DNA from: Kaistella gelatinilytica
GTDB lineage: Bacteria; Bacteroidota; Bacteroidia; Flavobacteriales; Weeksellaceae
Assembly: GCF_015679325.1 (NCBI RefSeq)
Contig: NZ_JADPVI010000001.1
Location: 1,302,001-1,366,000, forward strand
Direction: 5' to 3'
Length of the DNA: 64,000 nt
Shown here: piece by piece, positions 50,389 to 59,957 of the stretch
Layout: each line of letters starts with the position of its first letter
Position numbering within the stretch: position 1 is the stretch's first letter
Position numbers and translations under genes: made by a program
Notes under the pieces: model-generated
The model's input: the letters and a program-made list of their open reading frames with translations, nothing else
Told to the model about the DNA's origin: nothing
Databases searched by the model: none

Positions 50389-51219
50389 ATGAAGAAAGTA
50401 ATAATTTTATCAGCCCTATTTTTAGGATTTAGTTTTGTCTTTGGGCAGGATCATCCAAAACCGGAACCTTTATCAAAAAAAGGACAAATGTTTGTTTTTT
50501 TTGGTTGGAACAGAGGCGCTTTTAGCAAATCAGATATTCACTTTAAAGGAAATGGATATGATTTTCAACTGGATAATGTAGTTGCACACGACCGACCGAC
50601 GCCATTTGGAATCGTTTATTTTGATCCGGCTTGGTTTACAGTGGCGCAGTATGATGTAAGGATCGGCTATTTTTTGAAAGATGATTTGGCTTTAGTTTTG
50701 GGAATTGACCACATGAAATATGTTATGGATCAAAATCAAAGCGTTAATTTCTCCGGAAACATCAGTGATCCAAAATATGCAGCGTATGTACAGAACGGAC
50801 AGGTGAATTTAGCGGACGAAAATTTCCTTACATTTGAGCATACCGACGGATTGAACTATGAAAATTTAGGTTTAGAAAAATATAAAAACATTCTTAATAA
50901 GAAAAATATTGATCTGGTTTGGTCTTACGGCGCAGGAATCGGAGTAATGTTCCCGAAGAGTAATGTAAAATTATTCGGCAACGAAAGAAGCGACCGTTTT
51001 CATGTTGCAGGTATTGGAACCGATTTAAGAACGAGTTTAAATTTAGTTTTTTGGAACCACTGGATGGCAAGACTTGAAGCAAAAGCAGGTTACATCAATA
51101 TGTGGGATATTAAAACGACTTTAAATAATAAACCTGATAAAGCGAGTCAGGATTTTGTATTCGGACAGGTTCTTTTGGGTGTTGGATATACTTTTAATAC
51201 AAAGAAAAATAATAAATAA
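50389..51219 (+). CDS. Outer-membrane beta-barrel-like protein inside the nuo operon
   Basis: 276 residues with a signal peptide (MKKVIILSALFLGFSFVFGQ). The mature protein has alternating hydrophobic strands and aromatic girdles (MFVFFGWNRGAFSK, WFTVAQYDVRIGYFLKDDL, and a final FVFGQVLLGVGYTFN), which suggests an outer-membrane barrel. It has no link to complex I chemistry. It lies between nuoF and nuoG with 48-base and 36-base gaps in the same direction, so it is probably co-transcribed. Why a barrel is inserted here is unknown. Confidence 0.75.
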   Translation: MKKVIILSALFLGFSFVFGQDHPKPEPLSKKGQMFVFFGWNRGAFSKSDIHFKGNGYDFQLDNVVAHDRPTPFGIVYFDPAWFTVAQYDVRIGYFLKDDLALVLGIDHMKYVMDQNQSVNFSGNISDPKYAAYVQNGQVNLADENFLTFEHTDGLNYENLGLEKYKNILNKKNIDLVWSYGAGIGVMFPKSNVKLFGNERSDRFHVAGIGTDLRTSLNLVFWNHWMARLEAKAGYINMWDIKTTLNNKPDKASQDFVFGQVLLGVGYTFNTKKNNK

Positions 51220-51222
51220 GCC

Positions 51223-51250
51223 GATTGCCAAAAGCAAAAAGCCAATAGCG
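51223..51250. repeat. Four tandem heptamers (AAAAGCC type) before nuoG
   Basis: Units GATTGCC, AAAAGCA, AAAAGCC and AATAGCG in register, ending 5 bases before the nuoG ATG. Confidence 0.6.
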
Positions 51251-51255
51251 ATATT

Positions 51256-52293
51256 ATGAGCGAAGAAATTAAAAAATTCAAGATAACCATCGACGGACAA
51301 ACGACTGAAGTTTTGCCCGGAACTTCCATTTTGGAAGCTGCGAGACAAATCGGAGGAAAATCTGTGCCGCCTGCAATGTGCTATTACAAACCGCTGGAAA
51401 CAAGTGGCGGTAGATGCAGAACTTGTTTGGTAGAAGTTTCTAAAGGTTCTGATGCAGATTCGCGACCGATGCCAAAATTGGTAGCAAGTTGCAGAACTGG
51501 TGTGATGGACGGAATGGAAGTGAAAAATCTTACCTCCGAAAAAGCACAGGAAGGCAGAAAAGCCGTCACCGAATTTTTATTGATCAATCACCCTTTAGAT
51601 TGCCCGGTTTGTGATCAAGCTGGAGAATGTCATCTTCAGGACTTAGGATATGAGCACGGCGTTGAGGGAACAAGAACTGAATTCGAAAGAAGAACTTTCG
51701 AACCTGAAGATATCGGTCCGAACATTAAGCTTCACATGAACCGTTGTATTTTGTGTGCAAGATGTGTTTTGGCAGCAAACCAATTGACAGAAGAAAGAGA
51801 GCATGGAATTTTATTCAGAGGAGAACACGCAGAAATTTCTACGTATTTGAATAAAGCTTTAGACAATGATTTCATCGGAAACGTAATTGATGTTTGTCCG
51901 GTTGGAGCTTTAACAGACAGAACTTCAAGATTTGCCAGTAGAGTTTGGTTTACAAAACCGGTGAATGCTACCTGTAAATGTGAAAAATGTTCCGGGAAAG
52001 CTGTTCTTTGGATGAAAGGCGACGAAATTATTAGAGTTACCGCAAGAAAAGATCAGTACGACGAGATCGTAGACTGGATCTGTAACGAATGCCGTTGGGA
52101 AAGAAAAGATATTAAATTGTGGGACATTGAAGGACCAAGACATATCGACAGACACTCCGTGATATCTTTGAATCATTACGAAAAGCCTAAAAATATGGTG
52201 AGTTTGCTCGATAATCCTGACGCAAAAGAATTAAGTCCGGCAGATGAAATTGAATCTGAAGAAAAGACTGATAATAATTTTAAATTAATGTAA
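51256..52293 (+). CDS. nuoG: NADH-quinone oxidoreductase subunit G, short form
   Basis: 345 residues, against about 900 in E. coli. The N-terminal [2Fe-2S] ferredoxin domain (CYYKPLETSGGRCRTCLVEV), the NADH-G HxxxCxxC region (HPLDCPVCDQAGECHLQD), and [4Fe-4S] ligands (CILCARCV, DVCPVGALTD) are present. A CKCEKCSG motif starts the molybdopterin-like region but the large domain is missing. The final 50 residues are acidic and unconserved. Such short NuoG proteins are found in flavobacteria. Electron-wire clusters should be kept. Confidence 0.9.
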   Translation: MSEEIKKFKITIDGQTTEVLPGTSILEAARQIGGKSVPPAMCYYKPLETSGGRCRTCLVEVSKGSDADSRPMPKLVASCRTGVMDGMEVKNLTSEKAQEGRKAVTEFLLINHPLDCPVCDQAGECHLQDLGYEHGVEGTRTEFERRTFEPEDIGPNIKLHMNRCILCARCVLAANQLTEEREHGILFRGEHAEISTYLNKALDNDFIGNVIDVCPVGALTDRTSRFASRVWFTKPVNATCKCEKCSGKAVLWMKGDEIIRVTARKDQYDEIVDWICNECRWERKDIKLWDIEGPRHIDRHSVISLNHYEKPKNMVSLLDNPDAKELSPADEIESEEKTDNNFKLM

Positions 52294-52329
52294 CATTCAA
52301 TTTTTGAATGTCAAATTTTATAAAAAATA

Positions 52330-53403
52330 ATGGGTTTATTAACTTTTAAAATCATACTTGTTCTTGCTTTGTTTATACTGGCACTTACTGTTGCAGCTTA
52401 CTCTACATGGGCTGAACGAAAAGTTGCTGCGATTATGCAGGACAGGATCGGGCCAAACCGTTCAGGACCTTTTGGTTTGTTGCAACCACTTGCCGATGGT
52501 GGTAAATTTTTCTTTAAAGAAGATTTTACGCCTGCAGCGGCAGAAAAATTTCTCTTTATTGTCGGTCCGTCATTGGTAATGTTTATTTCATTGATCACAG
52601 GAGCCGTGATTCCTTGGGGGAAAACGCTGAATATCGGCGGAACTTCTTTCGATCTACAGGTTGCGAATGTTGATATTGGAGTTCTATATCTGGTAGGAAT
52701 GGTTTCCATCGGAGTGTACGGAATTATGATCGGAGGTTGGGCTTCGAATAACAAGTTCTCTTTGATCGGAGCAATTCGTGCAAGTTCGCAGATGATCTCT
52801 TACGAATTAGCGATGGGTCTTTCGATCATTGCAATTATTATGATGGCAGGATCTTTAGATCTAAAGGTGATCGTAGAACAGCAAACTCACGGTAAGATCT
52901 GGGGTTTTGTTCCAGAAATCTCCGGGATGAACTGGAATATCTTTTACCAGCCGATCGCTTTCATTATCTTTTTTGTAGCGGCTTTGGCTGAGACGAACAG
53001 AGCGCCTTTCGATCTTCCTGAATGTGAAAATGAGTTGGTCAACGGTTATCATACTGAATATTCATCAATGAAATTAGGTTTGTACATGTTCGGCGAATAT
53101 GTAAATATGTTTATTTCAAATGCTTTGATCGTGGTTTTATTTCTTGGTGGTTATAATTATCCGGGAATTGACTGGGTGACAAATCATTGGGGTGAAAATG
53201 CTGCAGGAATAATATCTGTTGCCGTATTCTTGGCGAAAACATTCTTCGGAATTTTTGTATTTATGTGGATCAGATGGACTTTGCCAAGATTCAGATACGA
53301 TCAATTGATGCATTTGGGCTGGAAAAAATTGATCCCGATCGCATTGTTTAATTTAATGGCAACCGGCGCAATTATTTTGGCGTACGACCATTTTATGAAA
53401 TAA
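52330..53403 (+). CDS. nuoH: NADH-quinone oxidoreductase subunit H
   Basis: 357 residues, about eight membrane helices. Signatures AERKVAAIMQDRIGPNRSGP and AETNRAPFDLPECENELV (quinone-channel acidic residues) are complete, followed by the YHTEYSSMKLGLYMFGEY segment. NuoH anchors the peripheral arm and forms the quinone channel. A dispersed repeat sits between it and nuoI. Confidence 0.97.
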   Translation: MGLLTFKIILVLALFILALTVAAYSTWAERKVAAIMQDRIGPNRSGPFGLLQPLADGGKFFFKEDFTPAAAEKFLFIVGPSLVMFISLITGAVIPWGKTLNIGGTSFDLQVANVDIGVLYLVGMVSIGVYGIMIGGWASNNKFSLIGAIRASSQMISYELAMGLSIIAIIMMAGSLDLKVIVEQQTHGKIWGFVPEISGMNWNIFYQPIAFIIFFVAALAETNRAPFDLPECENELVNGYHTEYSSMKLGLYMFGEYVNMFISNALIVVLFLGGYNYPGIDWVTNHWGENAAGIISVAVFLAKTFFGIFVFMWIRWTLPRFRYDQLMHLGWKKLIPIALFNLMATGAIILAYDHFMK

Positions 53404-53424
53404 GAAAAAAGAAAACGTAATTTT

Positions 53425-53497
53425 AGCCCCGATTGCAGTGGCATCCTCTTGTAAGGACGAAGGACGAGCAAGAGATAGAACGGAAAGCGGGTACCAT
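53425..53497. repeat. Dispersed hairpin repeat, copy 2 (nuoH-nuoI spacer)
   Basis: TAGCCCCGATTGCAGTGGCA, then a hairpin with arms CTCTTG/CAAGAG around TAAGGACGAAGGACGAG, then ACGGAAAGCGGG. It matches copy 1 at 6493-6582, with the arm change T to C balanced by A to G. Confidence 0.75.
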
Positions 53498-53556
53498 ATT
53501 GGAAAGAAGCGATAAAATGGTTGCTTCTTAAATAAAAATAAAAAATATTTCTGAAA

Positions 53557-54114
53557 ATGAAATTAACGAATAGATCAAAAGTGGTCTCGGACAAAAAAAT
53601 GACTTTCGGGGAAAGTATTTACATTCCTGCGATTTTGAAGGGAATGAAAATTACCATCAGTCATGCCGCTAAAACGGTTTTTGGAAAAGGGTTGGCCACG
53701 ATTTCGTATCCTGAAGAAGTACGACCACGCGTAAAAATCTGGCGCGGTGAACACGTGCTGAAACTGGATAATGAAGGTAGAGAAAGATGTACTGCATGTG
53801 GACTTTGTGCGGTTGCCTGTCCTGCTGAAGCCATTACGATGACGGCGGCGGAAAGAACCAAAGAAGAAAAAGACCTCTACAGAGAAGAAAAATATGCAGC
53901 GGTATATGAAATTAACATGCTGCGTTGTATTTTCTGCGGAATGTGTGAAGAAGCTTGTCCGAAATCTGCGATTTACCTGACCGATAAGTTGGTGAATGTT
54001 GAGGAAAACCGCGGAAGTTTTATTTACGGAAAAGATAAGTTGGTCGAAAAAATTAATGCAAGAATCGATGTTTCTGAGAGACAAAGTGAGTTGCAGAAAA
54101 AAATGATGAAATAA
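53557..54114 (+). CDS. nuoI: NADH-quinone oxidoreductase subunit I
   Basis: 185 residues. Two [4Fe-4S] motifs, CTACGLCAVACPAEAI and CIFCGMCEEACPKSAI, hold clusters N6a and N6b. The N-terminal helix (YIPAILKGMKITISHAAKTVF) contacts the membrane arm. It follows a 153-base gap with the dispersed repeat and is directly followed by nuoJ with no gap. Confidence 0.97.
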   Translation: MKLTNRSKVVSDKKMTFGESIYIPAILKGMKITISHAAKTVFGKGLATISYPEEVRPRVKIWRGEHVLKLDNEGRERCTACGLCAVACPAEAITMTAAERTKEEKDLYREEKYAAVYEINMLRCIFCGMCEEACPKSAIYLTDKLVNVEENRGSFIYGKDKLVEKINARIDVSERQSELQKKMMK

Positions 54115-54609
54115 ATGGAACAGATCTTATTTTTCTTCGTTGCCCTGGTCGCAATTACAAGTGCCGTTTATTTCGTATTTGCGAGAAATCCTTTGTATTC
54201 AATTTTATCACTGATCGTCACCATGTTTTCGATCGCGGGTCTTTATATTTTACTCAATGCGCAGTTCCTCGGGATTGTACAGATCATCGTTTATGCAGGA
54301 GCCATCATGGTATTGTTTCTTTACATATTAATGATGCTGAACCTGAACAAAGCCGACGAAAGTAAAAAACAAAACCTCATGAAATTCGCCGGAGTTTTTT
54401 CTGCCGGATTACTGTTAATTGCTATTTTGGGCGCATTCAGAGGTTTTAAAGTTGAAGCTGCTGCTGCGAATGTAGATTCCAGTGTTGGATTAACCAAAAA
54501 CCTGGGAAGACTATTGTTTAACGAATACGTTTTGCCTTTTGAGTTGGCTTCGATCCTCATTTTTGCAGGAATTGTAGGTGCAGTATTGATCGGTAAGAAA
54601 GATTTATAG
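54115..54609 (+). CDS. nuoJ: NADH-quinone oxidoreductase subunit J
   Basis: 164 residues, five membrane helices. The conserved VYAGAIMVLFLYILMMLNL helix is present and the C-terminal helix (LASILIFAGIVGAVLIGKKDL) is complete. Its start codon directly follows the nuoI stop. It forms part of the proton path at the base of the membrane arm. Confidence 0.96.
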   Translation: MEQILFFFVALVAITSAVYFVFARNPLYSILSLIVTMFSIAGLYILLNAQFLGIVQIIVYAGAIMVLFLYILMMLNLNKADESKKQNLMKFAGVFSAGLLLIAILGAFRGFKVEAAAANVDSSVGLTKNLGRLLFNEYVLPFELASILIFAGIVGAVLIGKKDL

Positions 54610-54665
54610 AAAATTCGCAGGAATTCACTTCACGTGAATTCTTTATTTAAAGGAAATTAGATTAT

Positions 54666-54992
54666 ATGGAAGGAAATTCATTTATACAAAGCGTTCCGCT
54701 GGAATATTTTATTATTCTGTGCTCGGCTTTGTTCTGCTTAGGAGTTTTGGGAGTTTTGGTCAGAAAAAATGCAATCATTATTTTGGGTTGTGTTGAATTA
54801 ATGCTGAACTCGGTCAATCTTTTATTAGCAGCATTCTCGAGTTACAAAGGCGACGGAAACGGACAGATCCTGGTATTTTTCATCATGGTCGTTGCAGCTG
54901 CAGAAGTAGCGGTTGGTTTGGCGATCATCGCAATGATGTACCGTAATACAAAATCTGTGGACATCAGTATTTTTAATAAATTAAGAGGATAA
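54666..54992 (+). CDS. nuoK: NADH-quinone oxidoreductase subunit K
   Basis: 108 residues, three membrane helices (an MrpC relative). The conserved Glu residues are in IILGCVELMLNSVNLLLAAF and VVAAAEVAVGLAIIAMMYR. The length is standard. nuoL begins 7 bases later. Confidence 0.97.
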   Translation: MEGNSFIQSVPLEYFIILCSALFCLGVLGVLVRKNAIIILGCVELMLNSVNLLLAAFSSYKGDGNGQILVFFIMVVAAAEVAVGLAIIAMMYRNTKSVDISIFNKLRG

Positions 54993-54999
54993 ATAGAGG

Positions 55000-56895
55000 A
55001 TGGAAAATTTAGTTTACGCAATTATACTTTTACCCTTACTCGGATTTTTAATAAACGGACTTTTCGGCAAGAGTTTGCCTAAAATGGTGGTCGGAACTTT
55101 TGGAACGCTTGTCGTTTTTGCATCGTTCTGTATCGCAGTAAGTTTATTTTTAAAGTTCGATGCAGAATCACAACCTGTTGTGGTAAGAGCTTTTGAATGG
55201 TTTAGAATTAACGGAATTCAGATCTATTTTGGTTTTCAGATCGATCAACTTTCTTTGATGATGATCATGATCATTACAGGAATTGGTTCTTTGATTCACC
55301 TTTACTCGATTGGTTATATGAGCCATGATAAAGGATTTTATAAATTCTTTACTTACTTGAATTTATTTATTTTCTCCATGTTGCTTTTGGTAATGGGAAG
55401 CAATTATTTAATTCTTTTTATCGGTTGGGAAGGTGTTGGACTTTGTTCTTACCTGCTCATCGGATTTTGGTATACGAATAAAGAATATGGCGCTGCTGCG
55501 AGAAAAGCTTTCATCATGAACCGTATTGGGGATTTAGGAATGATCATCGGGATTTTAATGATCGCCTATCAAACCAATGCTGTAGATTTTTTATCTGTAG
55601 CTGAAAATTCTTCAAAATTCACTCTTGATTCTCCGATTATTATTTTTATCACTGCCAGTTTATTTATTGGAGCAGTTGGTAAATCTGCACAGATCCCATT
55701 ATTTACGTGGCTTCCGGATGCGATGGCAGGACCAACTCCAGTTTCGGCGTTGATTCACGCTGCGACGATGGTAACTGCCGGAATTTATTTGGTGGTTCGT
55801 TCGAATTTTCTCTTCTCTTTAGCACCAACAACGATGGACGCCATTCTTTTCATCGGATTGTTAACTGCTTTGGTTGCTGCCTTTATCGGACTTCGACAAA
55901 ATGATATTAAAAAAGTTCTCGCCTATTCTACCGTATCTCAATTAGGATTTATGTTTGTAGCAGTTGGTGTTGGAGCTTATACTACTGCAATGTTTCACTT
56001 AATGACGCATGCATTTTTCAAAGCTTTATTATTCCTAGGTTCAGGTTCTGTTATTCACGCAATGAGCGACGAACAGGATATGAGATTAATGGGTGGTTTA
56101 AAGAAAAAAATTCCAATTACGCATATTACTTTCCTCATCGGAACCTTGGCTATTTCAGGATTTCCTTTCCTTTCCGGAATGATCTCTAAAGATGAAATTT
56201 TAACCAATGCTTACGGGAAAAATCCAATTATTTGGGTGATCTTATTTGCAATTGCAGCGATGACGGCGATTTATATGTTCAGAGCATATTACTTGACCTT
56301 CCAAGGTGAATTCCGCGGAACTAAGGAACAGGAAAAACATCTTCATGAAAGTCCGGCGACGATGACGATTCCTTTGATCATTCTTGCGGGATTATCGGTT
56401 GTTGGCGGTTTCATTAATCTTCCACACTTCATCGGTCAGGGAAATTATTCAAAATTAGCACACTGGCTAGAATCCATTTATGTTTACAATATTGAACTTC
56501 CGGAAGTACCTTTTAGAACAGAAATGATCCTTCTTGGTTTAACAGTTGTCATGTTTTTCACAGTTTGGTTTGTGGTTAAAAACATCTACGTCAGCAAGGA
56601 AAAAATGGTTTTACCGGATGAAAAATATACCGGTTGGGAAAGACTTTCAAACAAAAAATTATTTTTGGATGAATTGTACAACGCAACTTTCGTACGATTT
56701 ATCGAAGGTCTTGGTGTCGGCGGAAATATGTTTGAAAAAGGAGTTCTGGGTAAATTCAGTGACTTTATCGGTATTGGTGCCGAAGATTCCGGAAGAGCGG
56801 CAAAACGCCTTCAAAACGGAAATGTAGAGAATTATGTTCTCATCATGTCTTTGGCCATCGGAATTATTTTAATTGTTAACTTTATATTACAATAG
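55000..56895 (+). CDS. nuoL: NADH-quinone oxidoreductase subunit L
   Basis: 631 residues, the largest antiporter-like subunit. The membrane core has the motif GPTPVSALIHAATMV and a conserved Lys/Glu set (GWEGVGLCSYLLIGFWY). The C-terminal lateral helix is represented by residues after about 500. It is one of three proton-pumping subunits (with NuoM and NuoN). Gaps to nuoK and nuoM are 7 and 3 bases. Confidence 0.97.
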   Translation: MENLVYAIILLPLLGFLINGLFGKSLPKMVVGTFGTLVVFASFCIAVSLFLKFDAESQPVVVRAFEWFRINGIQIYFGFQIDQLSLMMIMIITGIGSLIHLYSIGYMSHDKGFYKFFTYLNLFIFSMLLLVMGSNYLILFIGWEGVGLCSYLLIGFWYTNKEYGAAARKAFIMNRIGDLGMIIGILMIAYQTNAVDFLSVAENSSKFTLDSPIIIFITASLFIGAVGKSAQIPLFTWLPDAMAGPTPVSALIHAATMVTAGIYLVVRSNFLFSLAPTTMDAILFIGLLTALVAAFIGLRQNDIKKVLAYSTVSQLGFMFVAVGVGAYTTAMFHLMTHAFFKALLFLGSGSVIHAMSDEQDMRLMGGLKKKIPITHITFLIGTLAISGFPFLSGMISKDEILTNAYGKNPIIWVILFAIAAMTAIYMFRAYYLTFQGEFRGTKEQEKHLHESPATMTIPLIILAGLSVVGGFINLPHFIGQGNYSKLAHWLESIYVYNIELPEVPFRTEMILLGLTVVMFFTVWFVVKNIYVSKEKMVLPDEKYTGWERLSNKKLFLDELYNATFVRFIEGLGVGGNMFEKGVLGKFSDFIGIGAEDSGRAAKRLQNGNVENYVLIMSLAIGIILIVNFILQ

Positions 56896-56898
56896 TAA

Positions 56899-58392
56899 AT
56901 GTCGTATCTATTATTAACATTACTACTATTACCTCTCGTAGGTTCTGCATTGGTGTTCGCGTGGAAAAATCCCGCAAGTAAATATTTAGCCTTGGGAATT
57001 GCATTTGCACAAATGTTTCTCACGTTTTATATGCTGTCGAATTTCGATTTCAAACCTACCGTTGACGGAGTTTTGCAATACGAGATCAATTATCCATGGT
57101 CTAATTTTATCAAGAGTAATCTGCACTTCGGTATTGATGGAATGAGCATGTTATTGTTGTTACTAACAAACATTCTAACACCGCTGATCATTTTGTCTTC
57201 CTTTAATGAAAAACCGGGTTACAAAAACTCTTTCTACGGATTAATTCTGTTGATGCAGTTTGGTTTGATAGGAGTTTTCACTTCGCTTGACGGATTGTTA
57301 TTTTACATTTTCTGGGAAGTAACTTTGATTCCAATTTGGTTGATCGCCGGAATTTGGGGACAGGAAAACAAGAAAATTCATTTCACTACGAAATTCTTCG
57401 TTTATACTTTTGTAGGTTCGCTATTTATGTTGATCGGCTTGATCTACGTTTATACGCATTCAGCATCATTCGCTTTAACCGATTTGTATAACGCAGATTT
57501 AAACGCTTCCGAACAAACGGTAATCTTCTGGTTTATCTTCCTGGCTTTTGCGGTGAAATTACCAATTTTCCCTTTCCATTCGTGGCAACCGGATACTTAT
57601 ACGTATTCGCCAACGCAAGGTTCCATGCTTCTTTCGGGAATTATGTTGAAGATGGCGATTTACGGATTACTAAGATATTTATTACCAATAACACCGATTC
57701 CTTTGATGGGAATTTCCGGACAAATTGTTCTGGTTCTCGCCATTATCGGAGTCGTTCACGGTGCTTTGATCGCGATTATTCAAAATGATTCCAAAAGAAT
57801 TATTGCATACTCTTCCCTTTCTCACGTTGGTTTAATGACTGCCGGAATTATGGCTTCAGCGATCTTAACGATGAAAGGAACCTTAATGATTGAAGGTGCT
57901 GAAGGAGCTTTGGTTCAAACTTTCGCTCACGGGATCAACGTTGTTGGATTATTTTATTGTGCAGATGTTTTGTATAAAAGATTTAAAACAAGAGATATCC
58001 GTCAAATGGGTGGTTTGGCAAAAGTTGCTCCGAAATTCGCAGTGTTATTCATGATCATTTTATTAGGATCAATCGCACTTCCTTTGACCAATGGTTTTGT
58101 CGGAGAATTTATTTTAATAAAATCAATTTTTGATTACAGTATTTTAGCGGCAGTGATCGCTGGAACGACGATGATTTTCTCTTCCGTTTATCTATTCAGA
58201 TTTTACGGAAAAGCAATGTTCGGCGAAGGGGACGAAACCGTTTTATCTTCAGTTGGAGATGTATCGCCTGTAGAATTTACGGTCCTGGCAAGTTTGGCAG
58301 TGTTTGTTATTCTTTTGGGAATTTTCCCACAACCGATCTTAGATATGGTCGGCAGTTCGTTGAAGTTTATTTTCACTTCGATGATGAATTAA
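56899..58392 (+). CDS. nuoM: NADH-quinone oxidoreductase subunit M
   Basis: 497 residues with about 14 membrane helices. Motifs include the conserved Glu in FWEVTLIPIWLIAGIWG and LPIFPFHSWQPDTYTYSP, then AYSSLSHVGLM. It is the second antiporter-like proton channel. It is followed by an 88-base gap before nuoN. Confidence 0.97.
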   Translation: MSYLLLTLLLLPLVGSALVFAWKNPASKYLALGIAFAQMFLTFYMLSNFDFKPTVDGVLQYEINYPWSNFIKSNLHFGIDGMSMLLLLLTNILTPLIILSSFNEKPGYKNSFYGLILLMQFGLIGVFTSLDGLLFYIFWEVTLIPIWLIAGIWGQENKKIHFTTKFFVYTFVGSLFMLIGLIYVYTHSASFALTDLYNADLNASEQTVIFWFIFLAFAVKLPIFPFHSWQPDTYTYSPTQGSMLLSGIMLKMAIYGLLRYLLPITPIPLMGISGQIVLVLAIIGVVHGALIAIIQNDSKRIIAYSSLSHVGLMTAGIMASAILTMKGTLMIEGAEGALVQTFAHGINVVGLFYCADVLYKRFKTRDIRQMGGLAKVAPKFAVLFMIILLGSIALPLTNGFVGEFILIKSIFDYSILAAVIAGTTMIFSSVYLFRFYGKAMFGEGDETVLSSVGDVSPVEFTVLASLAVFVILLGIFPQPILDMVGSSLKFIFTSMMN

Positions 58393-58453
58393 AAAAATTA
58401 AATAATTAAAGAAAATAAGTGCGGCAGACCAACGATGTTAATCGAAGGTCACC

Positions 58454-58480
58454 AATCTAAAAATTTCAAATCTAAATTAA
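58454..58480. repeat. Heptamer-like repeats before nuoN
   Basis: AATCTAA, AAATTTC, AAATCTA and then AATTAA lie directly before the nuoN ATG at 58481. The period of 7 is kept, the unit is degenerate. Confidence 0.4.
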
Positions 58481-59860
58481 ATGGGCGTTTTAATCATTAT
58501 ATTCCTTACCGCAGTTGCCGCATTATTTGCCGGTGTTTTTGAACAGGGAAAATATTCAAGATACATTGGTATTTTGGGTCTCCTCATCGCATTTTATGTG
58601 AGTTTCTTGCCAGAATTGGCTTTCTTCAGTCAGTACAAAAGCATGTTTGAATACGGTGCAAACGCAGCCCTGTTTACTAAAATATCTCTCGTCGTTACTT
58701 TATTGATCTTCTTTTTGGGAGGATTTGCTTTTAGCAATCACAGAAGTCATCAGTCAGAATTATACGCTTTAATGTTGATGTCTTTGTGCGGCGGAATTGT
58801 ACTATTTGGTTTCCAAAATTTAGTGACCTTATTTTTAGGGATTGAAATTCTTTCTATTCCCCTTTATGTTTTGGCTGGAAGTAACAAAAGTGATCTGCGT
58901 TCCAACGAAGCTTCCATCAAATATTTCCTGATGGGTGCTTTTGCAACAGGCTTCCTTTTATTCGGAATTGCCTTGATCTACGGAAGTGCAAGTACTTTTG
59001 ATCTCTATAAAATCCATGAGTTTTCGGTATCAAATCCAAAAAATTTAATGTTCTCAATGGGTGCAGTTTTAATGTTGGTTGCTTTGGCTTTCAAAGTTTC
59101 CATGGCGCCATTCCACATGTGGAGTCCTGATGTTTATCAGGGTTCACCATCTTTGATCACCGCTTTCATGATGTCGGTTGTAAAAATTGCAGCGTTCTTT
59201 GCCTTCTTCAAAATGATGACCATCGGTTTCCTTGGAATTACGGGAGAATGGATCAACATTGTTGGCGTATTGATCATTATCACTTTATTCCTTGCGAACG
59301 TAATGGGATTAGCACAAAGCAATGCGAAAAGAATGTTGGCTTATTCATCGATATCTCACGTTGGGTATTTAGGATTAATTTTCTTTGGTTTAAACAGTCT
59401 TTCCGCTTATAATTTAGCCTTCTACTTATTCGCTTATTCTCTCGCAACAATTGGAGTAATGATGTGTTTGATCTGGGTCGAAAAATTAAAGCGCGAAACT
59501 TCTTATGATGCTTTCCGTGGTTTAGCACATTCTGAACCGATCTTAGCCGTAGTTGCAGCGTTATCAATGCTTTCAATGGCGGGAATTCCTTTAACAGCAG
59601 GTTTCATGGGGAAATTCGGGATTTTTGCACAGGCAATTAAATCAAGTCCCTTCTTAGTTTTAGTCGCAGTTTTAGGTTCAGCAATTTCGATCGCTTATTA
59701 CTTAAGATTAATTATGTTCATGTTCTTCCCGAAAGAAAGCAGTTTCAAAACTTCAGAAAAAGTTTCAGTGACTTACAATATCATTGCGGTATTTATCATT
59801 TTTGCAATTATTGCACTTGGAGTTTTCCCAGATCTTTTTGCAAAACAATTCGGTTTGTAG
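58481..59860 (+). CDS. nuoN: NADH-quinone oxidoreductase subunit N
   Basis: 459 residues, 14 helices. The conserved KVSMAPFHMWSPDVYQGSP loop and the helix Lys/Glu residues (LGIEILSIPLYVLAG) are visible, and YSSISHVGYLGLIFFG follows the pattern of NuoM. Last gene of the operon, with a terminator 25 bases after the stop. Confidence 0.97.
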   Translation: MGVLIIIFLTAVAALFAGVFEQGKYSRYIGILGLLIAFYVSFLPELAFFSQYKSMFEYGANAALFTKISLVVTLLIFFLGGFAFSNHRSHQSELYALMLMSLCGGIVLFGFQNLVTLFLGIEILSIPLYVLAGSNKSDLRSNEASIKYFLMGAFATGFLLFGIALIYGSASTFDLYKIHEFSVSNPKNLMFSMGAVLMLVALAFKVSMAPFHMWSPDVYQGSPSLITAFMMSVVKIAAFFAFFKMMTIGFLGITGEWINIVGVLIIITLFLANVMGLAQSNAKRMLAYSSISHVGYLGLIFFGLNSLSAYNLAFYLFAYSLATIGVMMCLIWVEKLKRETSYDAFRGLAHSEPILAVVAALSMLSMAGIPLTAGFMGKFGIFAQAIKSSPFLVLVAVLGSAISIAYYLRLIMFMFFPKESSFKTSEKVSVTYNIIAVFIIFAIIALGVFPDLFAKQFGL

Positions 59861-59883
59861 AATTCTACTTTAAAAATATATCA

Positions 59884-59914
59884 AAACGCAATTCCTCGGA
59901 GTTGCGTTTTTTTT
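59884..59914 (+). terminator. Terminator of the nuo operon
   Basis: Stem AACGCAA (59885-59891) / TTGCGTT (59902-59908) with a loop of about 10 bases and a run of eight T. Confidence 0.88.
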
Positions 59915-59957
59915 GTATAATTGTAATACAAAACGTACTCAACGAAGTTTTTTAACA

